Of a DNA stretch of 64,000 nucleotides, positions 33,542-42,245 are shown one piece after another (position 1 is the first letter of the stretch; every line of letters starts with the position of its first letter). Source of the stretch: Luteolibacter arcticus (GTDB taxonomy: Bacteria; Verrucomicrobiota; Verrucomicrobiia; Verrucomicrobiales; Akkermansiaceae); assembly GCF_025950235.1 (NCBI RefSeq), contig NZ_JAPDDT010000009.1, positions 162,303 through 226,302 of the forward strand, read 5' to 3'. Position numbers and translations under genes: made by a program. A model generated the notes under the pieces. The model made no database searches. It saw only the letters and a list, made by a program, of their open reading frames with translations, and had not been told where the DNA came from.

Positions 33542-35793
33542 GCGATTTGTTTCACACTTTCCGACAATGTCGCTTCGGCAGCGAGCATTTCCGCAAGTGA
33601 CAGCGAGAAGGCCAACGAAGACTCGGCTCCTTGGTTCACATTCAGACCCGCCGGTTGCAGGCCATCACAGCAACCGCCAGTGGCGGAATCGAAGAGCGGG
33701 AGCCCGAGATCATTGCCACCCAGGAACCAGTCGAAGGCTCGCCGGGCCTCCTTTAACCAAGCCGGCTGTGAGGTGACCCGCCAAGCATCGAGGCAGGCCG
33801 AAACCATTGCCTGGGCTTCCAAGGGCTGCTGGTCGTAGTCAGCCCGCACGCCCTTCCTCGGATAGAAGCCATTGCTTCCCACCGGGCGGAAGTACCCCGC
33901 GCTCGCCGTCTGGATCTCCGCCAGCCATTGCAGGGCTTCGAGGCCCGTCTTCAGTTGGTCGCTTCCCGGCATCCGGCTGCCACTGACAATCAGCGCTTGG
34001 GCGATTCGTGCATTGTCATAGGAAAGGATGTCCTCGCACCAACGCCAGTCACGACGTGAGCAACGCTTCCACAGCACCATCAAGCGTTGCCCCAGCGATT
34101 GGAGCAGGCGGTGCATGCCCAGGTCACCGGGGAAGGCCTTTAGATACTCGTGGATTCCCAGCATCGCGAAAGCCCAAGCGCGCGGAGAGGTGAAGCCCTC
34201 CACCGCGCCCACCGCCCCTTGGAAAAGCTGCAGGCACAGCATGCGATGACCGTCGTTGCGAGTGCGGCTGCAGCCAGTGCCCACGGCCCACACGGCGCGG
34301 CCATGACTGTCTTCGCTGCCTGCCTCTTCCAGCCATACCCGGCCGTGGCTCATGAAATTCCGAAAGCGGCCATTCGCCGGATTGAAGGCCGCGGCAAGGA
34401 ACGCCAGGTACGTCGTCGCCAATCGGTCCACCTTCTCCAGCGGGGCCACGCCGCCGGTCCGGTCAAAGGGCAGGCAGAGCAAGAAGGCCCGGGCATTGTC
34501 GTCGGTGCAGTAGCCTTCGTGGAAGTTCGGCACATTGTAGGTAGCATGCTGGAAAATGCCGGTGCCATCGCTCATCCGCTCGACGTGTTCGAGCCGCACC
34601 ACCGGCGGCAAAGGAGTGCGGGCGAGAAATCCCGCGACCGGAAGCGCCCGCGATGCCGCTTTCCCGAATGCCTCCAGATAGCGCTGCGCCACCGCCGGCC
34701 AGATCATGGCCCGGCCGTCTTGGTGAGCCCTGCGGCACATCGCCATCATCTGCTCGGGATTTCCCAGAAGCCGGCAAACCGCTTGGGAAATCGCCTCCGC
34801 GTCCCGTGACGGCACCAGCACGCCGGCACCCTCCGCCAGGAGTTCCTCGGCATGCCAGTAGGGGGTGGACACCACCGCCTTGCCGGCACCGAATGCCCGC
34901 GCCAGCGTCCCCGATGTGATCTGCGCCTCATTCGGATACGGAGTGAGATAGATATCGGCCGCCGTCATGAAGCGTTCGAGATCCTCGGGAGACACGAAGC
35001 GGTTGTCGAAAACCACGTGCTTGCCCACACCGCACTCCTTTGCGAGTTCCTCAAGGCTGCGCCGATATCGCTCCCCTTCCCGCGCCACGAGGTGCGGATG
35101 GGTGGCCCCGAGGATCACGTAGAGCGCATCCGGCACTTGCTCGACGATCGCGGGCATCGCCCGGATCGCATATTCGATCCCCTTGCCGGGTCCCAGAAGC
35201 CCGAAGGTCAGCAACACTCTCCTGCCTTCGTAGCTGAGTTCCTTCTTGGCCTGCTCTCCGCCGCCCAGAGGCACATCCGGGATGCCGTGGGGAATGACGT
35301 CGATCTTCTGCGGATCCACATCATAAACATCTCGCAGAATCCTGGCGCCTCGCTCCGCCATGACCACCATCCTCGCGCTCCGGCGGATCAGCTCGTCCAT
35401 GACCCGGCGTTGGTCGATGTCAGGATTGGCCAGGATCGTATGAAGCGTGGTCACCACCGGCGCATTGACCTCCTTGAGCAGCGTCAGCAAATGGCTGCCG
35501 GCGGGGCCGCCGTAGATGCCAAACTCATGCTGGACGCAGAGCACGTCCGGCCGGCTGAAATTGAGATGGCGGGCGACGCGACGATAGGAATCAGGGTCGC
35601 GTTCATCCAGCTTCAGGCGGACCTCCGGAGGATAGTCGTAGCCATCCGGCCGGTCGGTGACGGCGGCGATCCAAGCTTCCGATCCCGGCGAACCGGCATT
35701 CACCGCTCGGAAAAGATCGTGAGTAAAGGTGGCGATGCCACACAGGCGGGGGACGTAGCCTCCCAGAAAGGCGATTCGTGAAAGTGAGTTCAT
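33538..35793 (-). CDS. GT4-type glycosyltransferase fused to an alpha/alpha-hairpin domain, 751 aa
   Basis: Residues 1-400 are a GT-B fold of family GT4 (LGGYVPRLCGIATFTHDLFR, PDVLCVQHEFGIYGG, VIPHGIPDVPLGG, LLTFGLLGPGKGIEYAIRAM, GAGKAVVSTPYWHAEELLAE, GVLVPSRDAEAIS). Residues about 420-740 form a second, helical domain with Trp/Asp/Arg-rich motifs (CTDDNARAFLLCLPFDRTGG, HGRAVWAVGTG, SYDNARIAQALI, EAQAMVSACLDAW), of the six-hairpin glycosidase type. The fused protein pairs with the GH130 enzyme by overlap, so it could build or trim a beta-mannoside-type glycan or stress solute. Start at 35793 fits the GT opening. Confidence 0.88.
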   Translation of the reverse strand: MNSLSRIAFLGGYVPRLCGIATFTHDLFRAVNAGSPGSEAWIAAVTDRPDGYDYPPEVRLKLDERDPDSYRRVARHLNFSRPDVLCVQHEFGIYGGPAGSHLLTLLKEVNAPVVTTLHTILANPDIDQRRVMDELIRRSARMVVMAERGARILRDVYDVDPQKIDVIPHGIPDVPLGGGEQAKKELSYEGRRVLLTFGLLGPGKGIEYAIRAMPAIVEQVPDALYVILGATHPHLVAREGERYRRSLEELAKECGVGKHVVFDNRFVSPEDLERFMTAADIYLTPYPNEAQITSGTLARAFGAGKAVVSTPYWHAEELLAEGAGVLVPSRDAEAISQAVCRLLGNPEQMMAMCRRAHQDGRAMIWPAVAQRYLEAFGKAASRALPVAGFLARTPLPPVVRLEHVERMSDGTGIFQHATYNVPNFHEGYCTDDNARAFLLCLPFDRTGGVAPLEKVDRLATTYLAFLAAAFNPANGRFRNFMSHGRVWLEEAGSEDSHGRAVWAVGTGCSRTRNDGHRMLCLQLFQGAVGAVEGFTSPRAWAFAMLGIHEYLKAFPGDLGMHRLLQSLGQRLMVLWKRCSRRDWRWCEDILSYDNARIAQALIVSGSRMPGSDQLKTGLEALQWLAEIQTASAGYFRPVGSNGFYPRKGVRADYDQQPLEAQAMVSACLDAWRVTSQPAWLKEARRAFDWFLGGNDLGLPLFDSATGGCCDGLQPAGLNVNQGAESSLAFSLSLAEMLAAEATLSESVKQIA

Positions 35794-35823
35794 GAGTGTC
35801 GATGCGGTAGAATTCCGGATGGT

Positions 35824-36297
35824 TCAGCCGACAGGGGTTTCTTCACGTCCGGACCGCTCCCAAGCCGCGCGGGTGGCAAGCTTGGCCTGCTCCCACTTCA
35901 GGCGGGAATTTCCCTTCATTTGCTCCCACTGCTGCCGCAGCCGCTCCTCACTTTCCTCGAAGCTCCTTCCTTCCGAGGCACGCCAACCCTCCTCTCCGAG
36001 TCGCAAGGCGGTCGCGAAGTCTTCGTACCTGTAAGTTCGATCATAGAACGACTGGTGCTCCAGATTCGTGCGCCAGTAGACATCGTCGCTATTGGCCCCC
36101 GCCCCCACGACATGGCCGAGGGCTGCTCCTGCGCCCGCGCCAACCAACGCCCCGACGATGGTTCCACCGGGCCCGGCCAGTGAGCCGATCACTCCCCCGG
36201 CGATAGCCCCGTGGGCCGCGCCAAACGTCGTCCCGAAATCCTTGCCCTCGGGATCGTCCTGCAAGCTGTCCTTGTCTGGCTTCTGGTCCGTATTCAT
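35824..36297 (-). CDS. Glycine-zipper protein, 157 aa
   Basis: The N-terminal third is acidic and soluble; residues about 25-68 are a glycine zipper (AAHGAIAGGVIGSLAGPGGT, IVGALVGAGAGAALGHVVGA) able to form a membrane hairpin; the C-terminal half is charged helix (EESEERLRQQWEQMKGNSRL). Tyr/Arg-rich segment (SFYDRTYRYEDFATALRLGE) recurs in this kind of protein. Function unknown. It lies 30 bases upstream of the glycosyltransferase gene on the same strand. Confidence 0.72.
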   Translation of the reverse strand: MNTDQKPDKDSLQDDPEGKDFGTTFGAAHGAIAGGVIGSLAGPGGTIVGALVGAGAGAALGHVVGAGANSDDVYWRTNLEHQSFYDRTYRYEDFATALRLGEEGWRASEGRSFEESEERLRQQWEQMKGNSRLKWEQAKLATRAAWERSGREETPVG

Positions 36298-36436
36298 GGC
36301 CCGCCTATCAGCGGGTCACGTGCCGTGGTTGCCTGTCGCCTGCTCCCGCTGAGATACGGGGCTTCCAACTTCAGGGGCTTCGCCTTCTCGGTGCAAAAGG
36401 CCGCAGAGCGCCTTGCAATTCGCCCTCGCTGATTGG

Positions 36437-37093
36437 CTAAGGCATCGCCCGTTGCGCCGGTCCGCCCATTTCCACCCACACGACCGCCTCACGCATCACG
36501 GCCGCCGCGTCCGGCAGCCCGAGTTTCAAGCGAATGTTCGTGCGATGGGCATCCACGGTCCGCGGGCTGATGTGGAGGGATTCGCCAATTTGCGGAATCG
36601 GCACGCCGCGTCCGATCAATTCGAATACCTCCAATTCGCGGTCCGTGAGACTGGAAAGGCCTGATCGGGAGTTCCCGCGGCCGAGCCGGTTGAGGATCTG
36701 CCCCGCGACGCGCTCACTGAGGAAAAGCGAACCGCGTAGCACCTCGGTCATCGCCTTGAGGAATTGCTCGGTTGAAGAGCCTTTCATCAGGTAGCCGCGA
36801 CCGCCCGCCCGGATGACCCGTTCGGCGTAAAGCATCTCATCGTGCATCGAAAACACCAGCACCGGGATCTGCGGGCAAAGCGCTTGCAGGTCCTTGATCA
36901 GTTCCAAGCCGCTCTTGTCGGGCAGCGTGATGTCCATGATCACCAAGTCGGGCAGAACCTGGGGAATCGAGGTCAGGGCGTCGGCCGCATTGGCGGCTTC
37001 GCCGCAGACCGTCCACTCGGGTTCCGCACCGATCGAGTGCCGCAATCCCCCGCGCAACATCGGGTGATCATCGACGACGAAAATCCTGTGCAT
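36437..37093 (-). CDS. NarL-type response regulator (orphan)
   Basis: The 218-residue protein has a receiver (VVDDHP, phospho-acceptor Asp54 in VIMDITLPDKSG, Lys in YLMKGSSTEQF) and a C-terminal LuxR HTH (SLTDRELEVFELIGRGVPIP, ISPRTVDAHRTNIRLKLGL). No kinase gene adjoins it; the HisKA_3-type kinases at 39950 and 43035 are candidate partners. One stop-proximal helix is unusually Trp/Met-rich (AVVWVEMGG). Confidence 0.92.
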   Translation of the reverse strand: MHRIFVVDDHPMLRGGLRHSIGAEPEWTVCGEAANAADALTSIPQVLPDLVIMDITLPDKSGLELIKDLQALCPQIPVLVFSMHDEMLYAERVIRAGGRGYLMKGSSTEQFLKAMTEVLRGSLFLSERVAGQILNRLGRGNSRSGLSSLTDRELEVFELIGRGVPIPQIGESLHISPRTVDAHRTNIRLKLGLPDAAAVMREAVVWVEMGGPAQRAMP

Positions 37094-37357
37094 TGCGAAA
37101 AAATCGTAGGGTCTTCCGTTAAGACGGTCAAATCCGTTTCAAGTCTCTCTCTTCTGCATGATTTGCAGACTATCCGGAACGAACGGTCACTTCGCGTATG
37201 GCAGGCCGGATTGCCCGCTGCAATTACCACCGTGCAATTGTTCCTGCGTGGGGCGCCCAGTGATGAAGGCACCTTCGCGTCCCATTGAAAGCACGTGGCT
37301 TTTCTGCCCCGTTCAAACGGCATGGTGATTGCAAATGGGAACTCGTCCCCTCTGTCG

Positions 37358-37825
37358 ATGAAACATCCCCTTTATCCCCACTACGGGCTTCAACTTGCCG
37401 TGCTCAAGACCGCCGAGGCTTGTTTTCAGTCCTCGGTGAACGAGCTACAGCTCCTCCTGCCCTCGTTGCAGAGCTACTTGGGAGGGATCGAGAGCGATTC
37501 GCGGCAACGCGGCGACTGCCTCCAACTGTTGCTCTCCGCCATCGACCACCCGGTCGCACCGGCTGCAGTAAATGACGGGGAGCTTGAGAAAGTGCTGCAT
37601 GCCCGCGGCAACACCGAGCGCCGCGCGCTAGCGTTGGGCGCTTGTGCCCGGATGCATCATCAACTCGTCAATTCTTACCGCGTCGCGCGCGAACTGGCGT
37701 ACCGCTTGGGTCATCGCGGGCACGCGGCGCGGATCGACCTGCTCCTCGCCAGGATGTCCGACAGCTACCCCTGCTGCAGGACTTTCGCCGAAAGCCATCG
37801 CGATCTTGAGGCGATTGCAGGTTGA
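37358..37825 (+). CDS. Hypothetical helical protein, 155 aa
   Basis: I do not recognise the family. The protein is rich in helix-forming residues (LQLAVLKTAEACFQSSVNEL, LGACARMHHQLVNSYRVARE, YRLGHRGHAARIDLLLARMS) and looks like a small helical bundle. It has five Cys and several His. The start is uncertain (Met at 37295, 37322 or 37358). It precedes the DUF892 gene on the same strand with a 223-base gap. Confidence 0.5.
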   Translation: MKHPLYPHYGLQLAVLKTAEACFQSSVNELQLLLPSLQSYLGGIESDSRQRGDCLQLLLSAIDHPVAPAAVNDGELEKVLHARGNTERRALALGACARMHHQLVNSYRVARELAYRLGHRGHAARIDLLLARMSDSYPCCRTFAESHRDLEAIAG

Positions 37826-38048
37826 CGAGGCCCGCGTTTCTAGGCCGCGCCCCGGCTAACAGACTCACCCCCGGGTGAGGCGGAGGCTGTGCATTTCGCC
37901 AGCCCGGGAAGCAGCCTGCAAACGCATGCGAGAATCGTGCCCTCCTCATTGCGCATTATCCGCTTCACACGGCGCGGCACGCCGGCTGCGAGAGGAGCGG
38001 TTCACAGGCCGGCAGCCCGCTGTCCTTCAACCAGAACCTCACACTCCA

Positions 38049-38549
38049 ATGATCAGCAATCTCGAAGACCTCTACTACGACCAGATCCGCGACCTCTACA
38101 GCGCGGAAACCCAGTTGATCGAAGCCTTGCCCGCCATGTGCGACGCCGCCACCAATGCCGAATTGAAGGAGGCACTCTCGGGACACTTGACCGAGACCCG
38201 CGAGCAGCGCGACCGGCTGGCGAACATTTGCAGCCGCCATGGCCTCGCTCCCGAAGGAACGACCTGCGAAGCGATGCGGGGGCTGGTAAAGGAAGCCTCC
38301 AATCACGCCCTCTCCGTCGATGCCGGCGACGTGCGGGATGCCGCCATCATCGCCTGCGGAAATCGCGTCGAACACTACGAGATAGCCGGCTACGGCGCCG
38401 CCAAGGCATTCGCGGAAGTGCTCGGCTTCAATGACGACGTCGACCTGCTCGACAAATCCATCGAGGAAGAGGGCGCGGCGGACAAGAAGCTCACCAAGAT
38501 CGCGACCGGCGGCCTCTTTGCCGACGGAGTCAACAAGGCAGCCGTTTGA
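38049..38549 (+). CDS. DUF892 (YciE/YciF-like) ferritin-fold protein
   Basis: The 166-residue protein matches DUF892: NLEDLYYDQIRDLYSAETQL, HLTETREQRDRLANICSRHG, and AAIIACGNRVEHYEIAGYGA with Glu/His at ferritin-like metal positions (RVEHYE). YciE/YciF proteins are stress-linked ferritin-fold proteins. The start at 38049 is set by the family's N-terminus; the extended frame is spurious. Confidence 0.92.
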   Translation: MISNLEDLYYDQIRDLYSAETQLIEALPAMCDAATNAELKEALSGHLTETREQRDRLANICSRHGLAPEGTTCEAMRGLVKEASNHALSVDAGDVRDAAIIACGNRVEHYEIAGYGAAKAFAEVLGFNDDVDLLDKSIEEEGAADKKLTKIATGGLFADGVNKAAV

Positions 38550-38622
38550 GACCTAAACCTTGATCGACCGCTACCCCCGGAGCATGCGTCGGCGCGGACT
38601 CCGGGGGCACTTCGACCATGCC

Positions 38623-39243
38623 TCACTGAAACTCCCCGAAGGCATTCGAGGATCCTACCCTGAAGAACATGCGCGGCTTGTCGGACGCATAGGGAAACCT
38701 GAAGTAGAGCCAATCGGCGTCGGAACTCGACGCTGCTGACGAGGGCAAGCTTCCGGCTGGCTGCCAGGTCTTGAGATCCTCGCTGGCGTAGATCGTGAAC
38801 TTGTCGGCAGCCGGAACGTTCGACTTCGGGTAACGCCACTGAAGCTGCCCTTGGCCGGGGGCGTCGAAACTCATCGAGGTATCCGCAACCGGCGACGGGA
38901 CCTCTGCCGTGACCGCCAGTTCCGAGGACCGCGGTCCCTCTTCACCCGCGGCGTTGTAAGCGCTCACCGCTAGGTAATAGGTGGTCCCCAGGCTAACCGC
39001 CGGCAGCTCGGTTTGGGTAGCGCCGGCCACGTCGATCACCGCGGAGTAATCGCCGCTCTGGGTGCCGAAGTACACCTTGTAGCCCACCACATTCGGCTCG
39101 GGATTCGCATTCCACTCCAACGAAACTACCTCGGATGGAATCACCGCAGCGGAAGCGATGAAAGGACAGGCGGCGACGGAAAGCATGACCAAGCGGGGAA
39201 ACCGCCCAAGCCATGTGAGAATTTGGGTTTTAATCTGGAGCAT
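38623..39243 (-). CDS. Secreted fibronectin type III protein, 206 aa
   Basis: A signal peptide (LGRFPRLVMLSVAACPFIAS, cleavage near residue 32) is followed by a fibronectin type III domain (about 38-115: VVSLEWNANPEPNVVGYKVY, YYLAVSAYNAAGEEGPRSSE) and a second beta domain (about 120-205: QGQLQWRYPKSNVPAADKFT, FRFPYASDKPRMFFRVGSS), the latter of the type found after FN3 in verrucomicrobial secreted proteins. It is probably surface-exposed. No catalytic residues are visible. Confidence 0.85.
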   Translation of the reverse strand: MLQIKTQILTWLGRFPRLVMLSVAACPFIASAAVIPSEVVSLEWNANPEPNVVGYKVYFGTQSGDYSAVIDVAGATQTELPAVSLGTTYYLAVSAYNAAGEEGPRSSELAVTAEVPSPVADTSMSFDAPGQGQLQWRYPKSNVPAADKFTIYASEDLKTWQPAGSLPSSAASSSDADWLYFRFPYASDKPRMFFRVGSSNAFGEFQ

Positions 39244-39323
39244 GCCGCACCATGTCGAGGTGCGGCGTACGCGACAGAGGTGGTCTTGCTGATTCCTTTG
39301 TCGGTAATTCCACCGACAAAACC

Positions 39324-39953
39324 CTAACCGACCAAGTGGTGGAGCAGCGCGTAACGGGTCAGCTCGACATTGCTGGAAAGCTGCAGCTTTTCCGAGATCC
39401 GGCTACGATAGGTGGCAATGGTCTTCTCGCTGAGCGCCAGTTCGGCCGCGATCTCCTTGATCGAGCGGCCTTCCGCGATCCGCTTGAGCACCTGTAGTTC
39501 CCGATGGGACAGGGCTTCGTGGGGCTCACCCTCCCAGCCCTCAGCCGCAGCGCGGGCCAGACGCTCTGCCACGACGGAACTGATGTGCCGCCCTCCGGCC
39601 AAAACCTTCTTCACCGCCGATACCAGCACATCGGCCGCGCTTTGCTTCGAGACGTAGCCGGCGGCGCCGAGCTTCAACGCGCGGATGGCAAACTCCTCCT
39701 CGGTGTGCGCGCTTACCATCAGCACCGGCAACGAGGGATACAATCGCTTTAGATCGACCAGTAGCTCCAAGCCATCGCGTCCCGACAGGTTGATGTCCAC
39801 CAGCGCCAAGTCGCAATCCATGCCCTCGATCGTCTCAAGAGCGTCGCTCGCCGAAGCCGCTTCGACGACCCACGCCGCCGGGTATTCGTCGAGCAAAAGC
39901 CCGCGCACGCCGCGTCGCACCAATTCATGGTCATCGACGATCAGGATGTTCAT
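39324..39953 (-). CDS. NarL-type response regulator
   Basis: The 209-residue protein (start at 39953, overlapping the kinase stop as ATGA) has receiver residues VDDHE, phospho-acceptor Asp53 (LALVDINLSGRDG), Lys in YVSKQSAADV, and a LuxR HTH (ALSHRELQVLKRIAEGRSIK, LSEKTIATYRSRISEKLQL). It is the cognate output of the kinase encoded by the overlapping upstream gene. Confidence 0.95.
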   Translation of the reverse strand: MNILIVDDHELVRRGVRGLLLDEYPAAWVVEAASASDALETIEGMDCDLALVDINLSGRDGLELLVDLKRLYPSLPVLMVSAHTEEEFAIRALKLGAAGYVSKQSAADVLVSAVKKVLAGGRHISSVVAERLARAAAEGWEGEPHEALSHRELQVLKRIAEGRSIKEIAAELALSEKTIATYRSRISEKLQLSSNVELTRYALLHHLVG

Positions 39954-40906
39954 GGCCGTTTCCATGGCAGCACGGCGGAAACTTCGGTGCCCCCTCCTTC
40001 AAGCGGTGAAACACGAAGTGTGCCGCCGCAGAATTCCGCGCGCTCACGCATACCCAGCAGGCCCAACGCCCGCCTGCCGTGCTCCACACCGGGCGAGATT
40101 CCCACGCCATTGTCCGTCACACTCACCGTAACCGCGCCCTCGTCCGCCGCACAGCGAACCGTGACTTCCGTGGCCTTGGAATGGCGTGCAACATTGGTCA
40201 TGGCTTCCTGGACGATCCGGTAGGCGGCAGTGGCGATCACCGGGGGTACGTCGGCCGGCAGATCGGCCGCCTCGACTTTCACCTCGATGCCTGTCCTCTC
40301 GTGAAAACGTTTCATTTCCTGCAACAGTGCCTCTTGCAGGCCAAGCCGGTCCAAGGCATCGGGGCGCAGGTCGGCGGCAATCGATTGCACGTCCGACAAG
40401 AGCTTCTGCACCTGATCCTCCGCTTCGATCAACCGGTCGATCAGGGGATTCATCGCGCGGTCGTCCAGTCGCTCCAAGCGCCCCTCCACCCAGCGCAGGT
40501 CCATCGTCAAGCCAGTGAGCGACTGCCCGAGCTGATCATGCAGCTCGCGTGAGAGGCGCGTCCGCTCCTCCTCCCGCGAAATCTCCGAACGCGCGGAGAG
40601 AAGCCGGAAGCACTCGCTGATCTCCGCCGTCAGCCTGCGATTCCGTTGCTCCGCATTCCTCCAGCCGCGGTAGGCGCGGCGCAGCACGAAGAACAGCACC
40701 ACCGAGGTGGTTAGCACGAAGTTCATCCCCTTCAGGGTCTGCACATAGACCGGCTCATCGGGTAGGGTGACCCGGACCACTTGGTCGGACAACACGACCC
40801 ACAGGCCCGCCACGATCAGGTAGATCGCTGCAATCCTGAGTTCCGGCGTCGGCATCACCTCCGGCCACTCCGCCTCTCCCGGCCCTGAAGTCTTTGCCGC
40901 CATCAT
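39950..40906 (-). CDS. HisKA_3-type membrane sensor histidine kinase
   Basis: The 318-residue protein has two membrane helices (about 24-40 and 62-76) bracketing a short exterior loop, a DegS/NarX-type HisKA_3 with phospho-acceptor His123 in LSRELHDQLGQSL, and a HATPase domain (NVARHSKATEVTV, DNGVGISPG, RALGLLGMRERAEF). Its gene overlaps the NarL-type regulator (ATGA), so it is a classical pair. The loop is too short to bind large ligands, so it may sense membrane state. Confidence 0.93.
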   Translation of the reverse strand: MMAAKTSGPGEAEWPEVMPTPELRIAAIYLIVAGLWVVLSDQVVRVTLPDEPVYVQTLKGMNFVLTTSVVLFFVLRRAYRGWRNAEQRNRRLTAEISECFRLLSARSEISREEERTRLSRELHDQLGQSLTGLTMDLRWVEGRLERLDDRAMNPLIDRLIEAEDQVQKLLSDVQSIAADLRPDALDRLGLQEALLQEMKRFHERTGIEVKVEAADLPADVPPVIATAAYRIVQEAMTNVARHSKATEVTVRCAADEGAVTVSVTDNGVGISPGVEHGRRALGLLGMRERAEFCGGTLRVSPLEGGGTEVSAVLPWKRP

Positions 40907-40943
40907 TACTGTATGCTAGCGGTCTCTGACCCGGGGGAAAAGC

Positions 40944-41450
40944 TCAAGGACGCAGGTCGCCTTCCACGCCGACTTCCAAGGCTCGTCCCGTCACCGCACC
41001 TACCAGGATTTTACCCAGGGCCACCAACTTGTTGTCACGGGTGTCCCAGTAGTGAACCCGCTCCGGCACCACATGGATCAGGGTGAGGTTCGGATCGTCT
41101 TTCCCGTCCGGGAACCACGCCTTGACCATCGTTCCCCACAGCTCATCGACCTTCTCCACGTCGCGGCTGATGGAGGCATGGCCGAAGACTGCCAGGTACT
41201 CGTGCTTGCCGTTGTTGGAAAACATCAGCTCCACGCGGGGGTCTTCTTCCAGAAGTTCGTTGTGCACGCTGTCGGCCCCGCTGAAAAACCAGATCCCGCC
41301 GTCCTGATCCACGTCTTGGGCATACATCGGGCACAGGTGAAACGGCATCTGCTTTAGGCCGGACGCGAAGAAACACGTCGGTGCCGAAAGAACAATCTCC
41401 TGCATTTTTGAGACCGCTTGCCTGGCCTCCAGGTCTTCGATGGTGGACAT
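40944..41450 (-). CDS. Pyridoxamine 5'-phosphate oxidase-like general stress protein
   Basis: From the ATG at 41450 (MSTIEDLEARQAVSKMQEIV) the 168-residue protein is a split-barrel flavin/PNPOx-like fold: HLCPMYAQDVDQDGGIWFFS, ADSVHNELLEEDPRVELMFS, YLAVFGHASISRDVEKVDEL, AWFPDGKDDPNLTLIHVVPE. It matches general stress protein 26-type proteins. The upstream longer frame is rejected as it includes a spurious basic extension. It adjoins the kinase gene but with its own likely promoter. Confidence 0.85.
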   Translation of the reverse strand: MSTIEDLEARQAVSKMQEIVLSAPTCFFASGLKQMPFHLCPMYAQDVDQDGGIWFFSGADSVHNELLEEDPRVELMFSNNGKHEYLAVFGHASISRDVEKVDELWGTMVKAWFPDGKDDPNLTLIHVVPERVHYWDTRDNKLVALGKILVGAVTGRALEVGVEGDLRP

Positions 41451-41513
41451 GGCTGCCCTTTTGCAGGCATCGTGCCGGACAGACCACTTTCCTTTCGTTG
41501 CATTGCCCACGGA

Positions 41514-41726
41514 ATGAGGCGAAAGTGAAGGAAGGCAGCGAAACCCCGATTCACTTCCGGCACTTCCGGCAAACAAGCCGCCGACCGGCCGCCCCTTCCC
41601 GATCCTGCCACCGATGCATTCCCGGCGGAGAAGGACGTCTCGGTTCCGCCCCCCGGCAGCGACCAAACCGTTGGCGCGCCCGACCCCGAGGCCGAGAGGA
41701 AAGGACGTCCGCGCAAATCCGACTGA
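41514..41726 (+). pseudogene. Small basic/Pro-rich protein gene with in-frame TGA at codon 5
   Basis: The ATG at 41514 reads MRRK then TGA (41526-41528), and then continues in the same frame as RKAAKPRFTSGTSGKQAADR, PPLPDPATDAFPAEKDVSVP, and GAPDPEAERKGRPRKSD to a TGA at 41724-41726. The composition after the stop is typical of a real small basic protein with a disordered Pro/Asp-rich middle. No start codon is available downstream of the TGA. A nonsense mutation of a small gene is the simplest reading. Confidence 0.4.
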
Positions 41727-41926
41727 GGTACGCGTGCGGATAGGGTCGCCGCGATGGCCATGCGAGACGTTTCACCCTTTTTCTCCGCGTCCGCACCACG
41801 ACCGGCTAGTGAAGCGCTCCGGTGCCGACATCTCTGTTAGAAGGGCATAGCCTTGGGACGCCTCCGCCGGTGATGCCGATTGCCCGCTGCTCCTGCGCCT
41901 TGCAACGGCTGCCCCGGACGCCCGCC

Positions 41927-41976
41927 AAAAAAGAAGCGCTCCCCGGCAAATTGGCCAAGGGGAACGCTTGTTTTTT
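41927..41976. terminator. Strong bidirectional hairpin with flanking A and T tracts
   Basis: An 11-bp stem AAGCGCTCCCC / GGGGAACGCTT (one mismatch) with an extra inner pairing (GGC...GCC) is preceded by AAAAAAG and followed by GTTTTTTC, so it terminates transcription in either direction. No gene abuts it: the nearest plus-strand frame ends 200 bases upstream. It could end a small RNA. Confidence 0.75.
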
Positions 41977-42110
41977 CGGGGAGGGGAAATCCTCATCCGA
42001 TCGCTAACAATCTCGGTTGATTGCATCTTTTTGCAAGTGACCCGGCCAAACTGTTAGAGCGCGATTTTGGAATCGGGAGACCGGCACACCGACTGCGAAG
42101 TAAGACGGGT

Positions 42111-42239
42111 ATGAAAACCCATCGACCAAAGACGCGGCTCAAGACCGCCCCGGGCAAGCTCGGCTGGATCTTCCTCTGGCTGATTGGCGTGCCCATCCCG
42201 CTCCTGCTCATCTTCTTTCTGATGCGCGGTTGCACGTGA
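42111..42239 (+). CDS. Small membrane protein, 42 aa
   Basis: The 42-residue protein starts MKTHRPKTRLKTAPGKLG, followed by one membrane helix (WIFLWLIGVPIPLLLIFFLM) and a short RGCT tail. Positive N-terminus and single helix fit a small single-pass membrane protein; similar short proteins occur widely. It ends 6 bases before the stop of the metallo-hydrolase on the other strand. Confidence 0.6.
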   Translation: MKTHRPKTRLKTAPGKLGWIFLWLIGVPIPLLLIFFLMRGCT

Positions 42240-42245
42240 CCGGCC

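Larger units (their letters stand above)
41451..42110. other. Long intergenic stretch with a broken small gene and an orphan terminator
   Basis: Of 660 bases, only a nonsense-interrupted small frame (41514-41726) and a strong bidirectional hairpin (41927-41976) stand out. Nothing else protein-like is seen. Confidence 0.5.
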
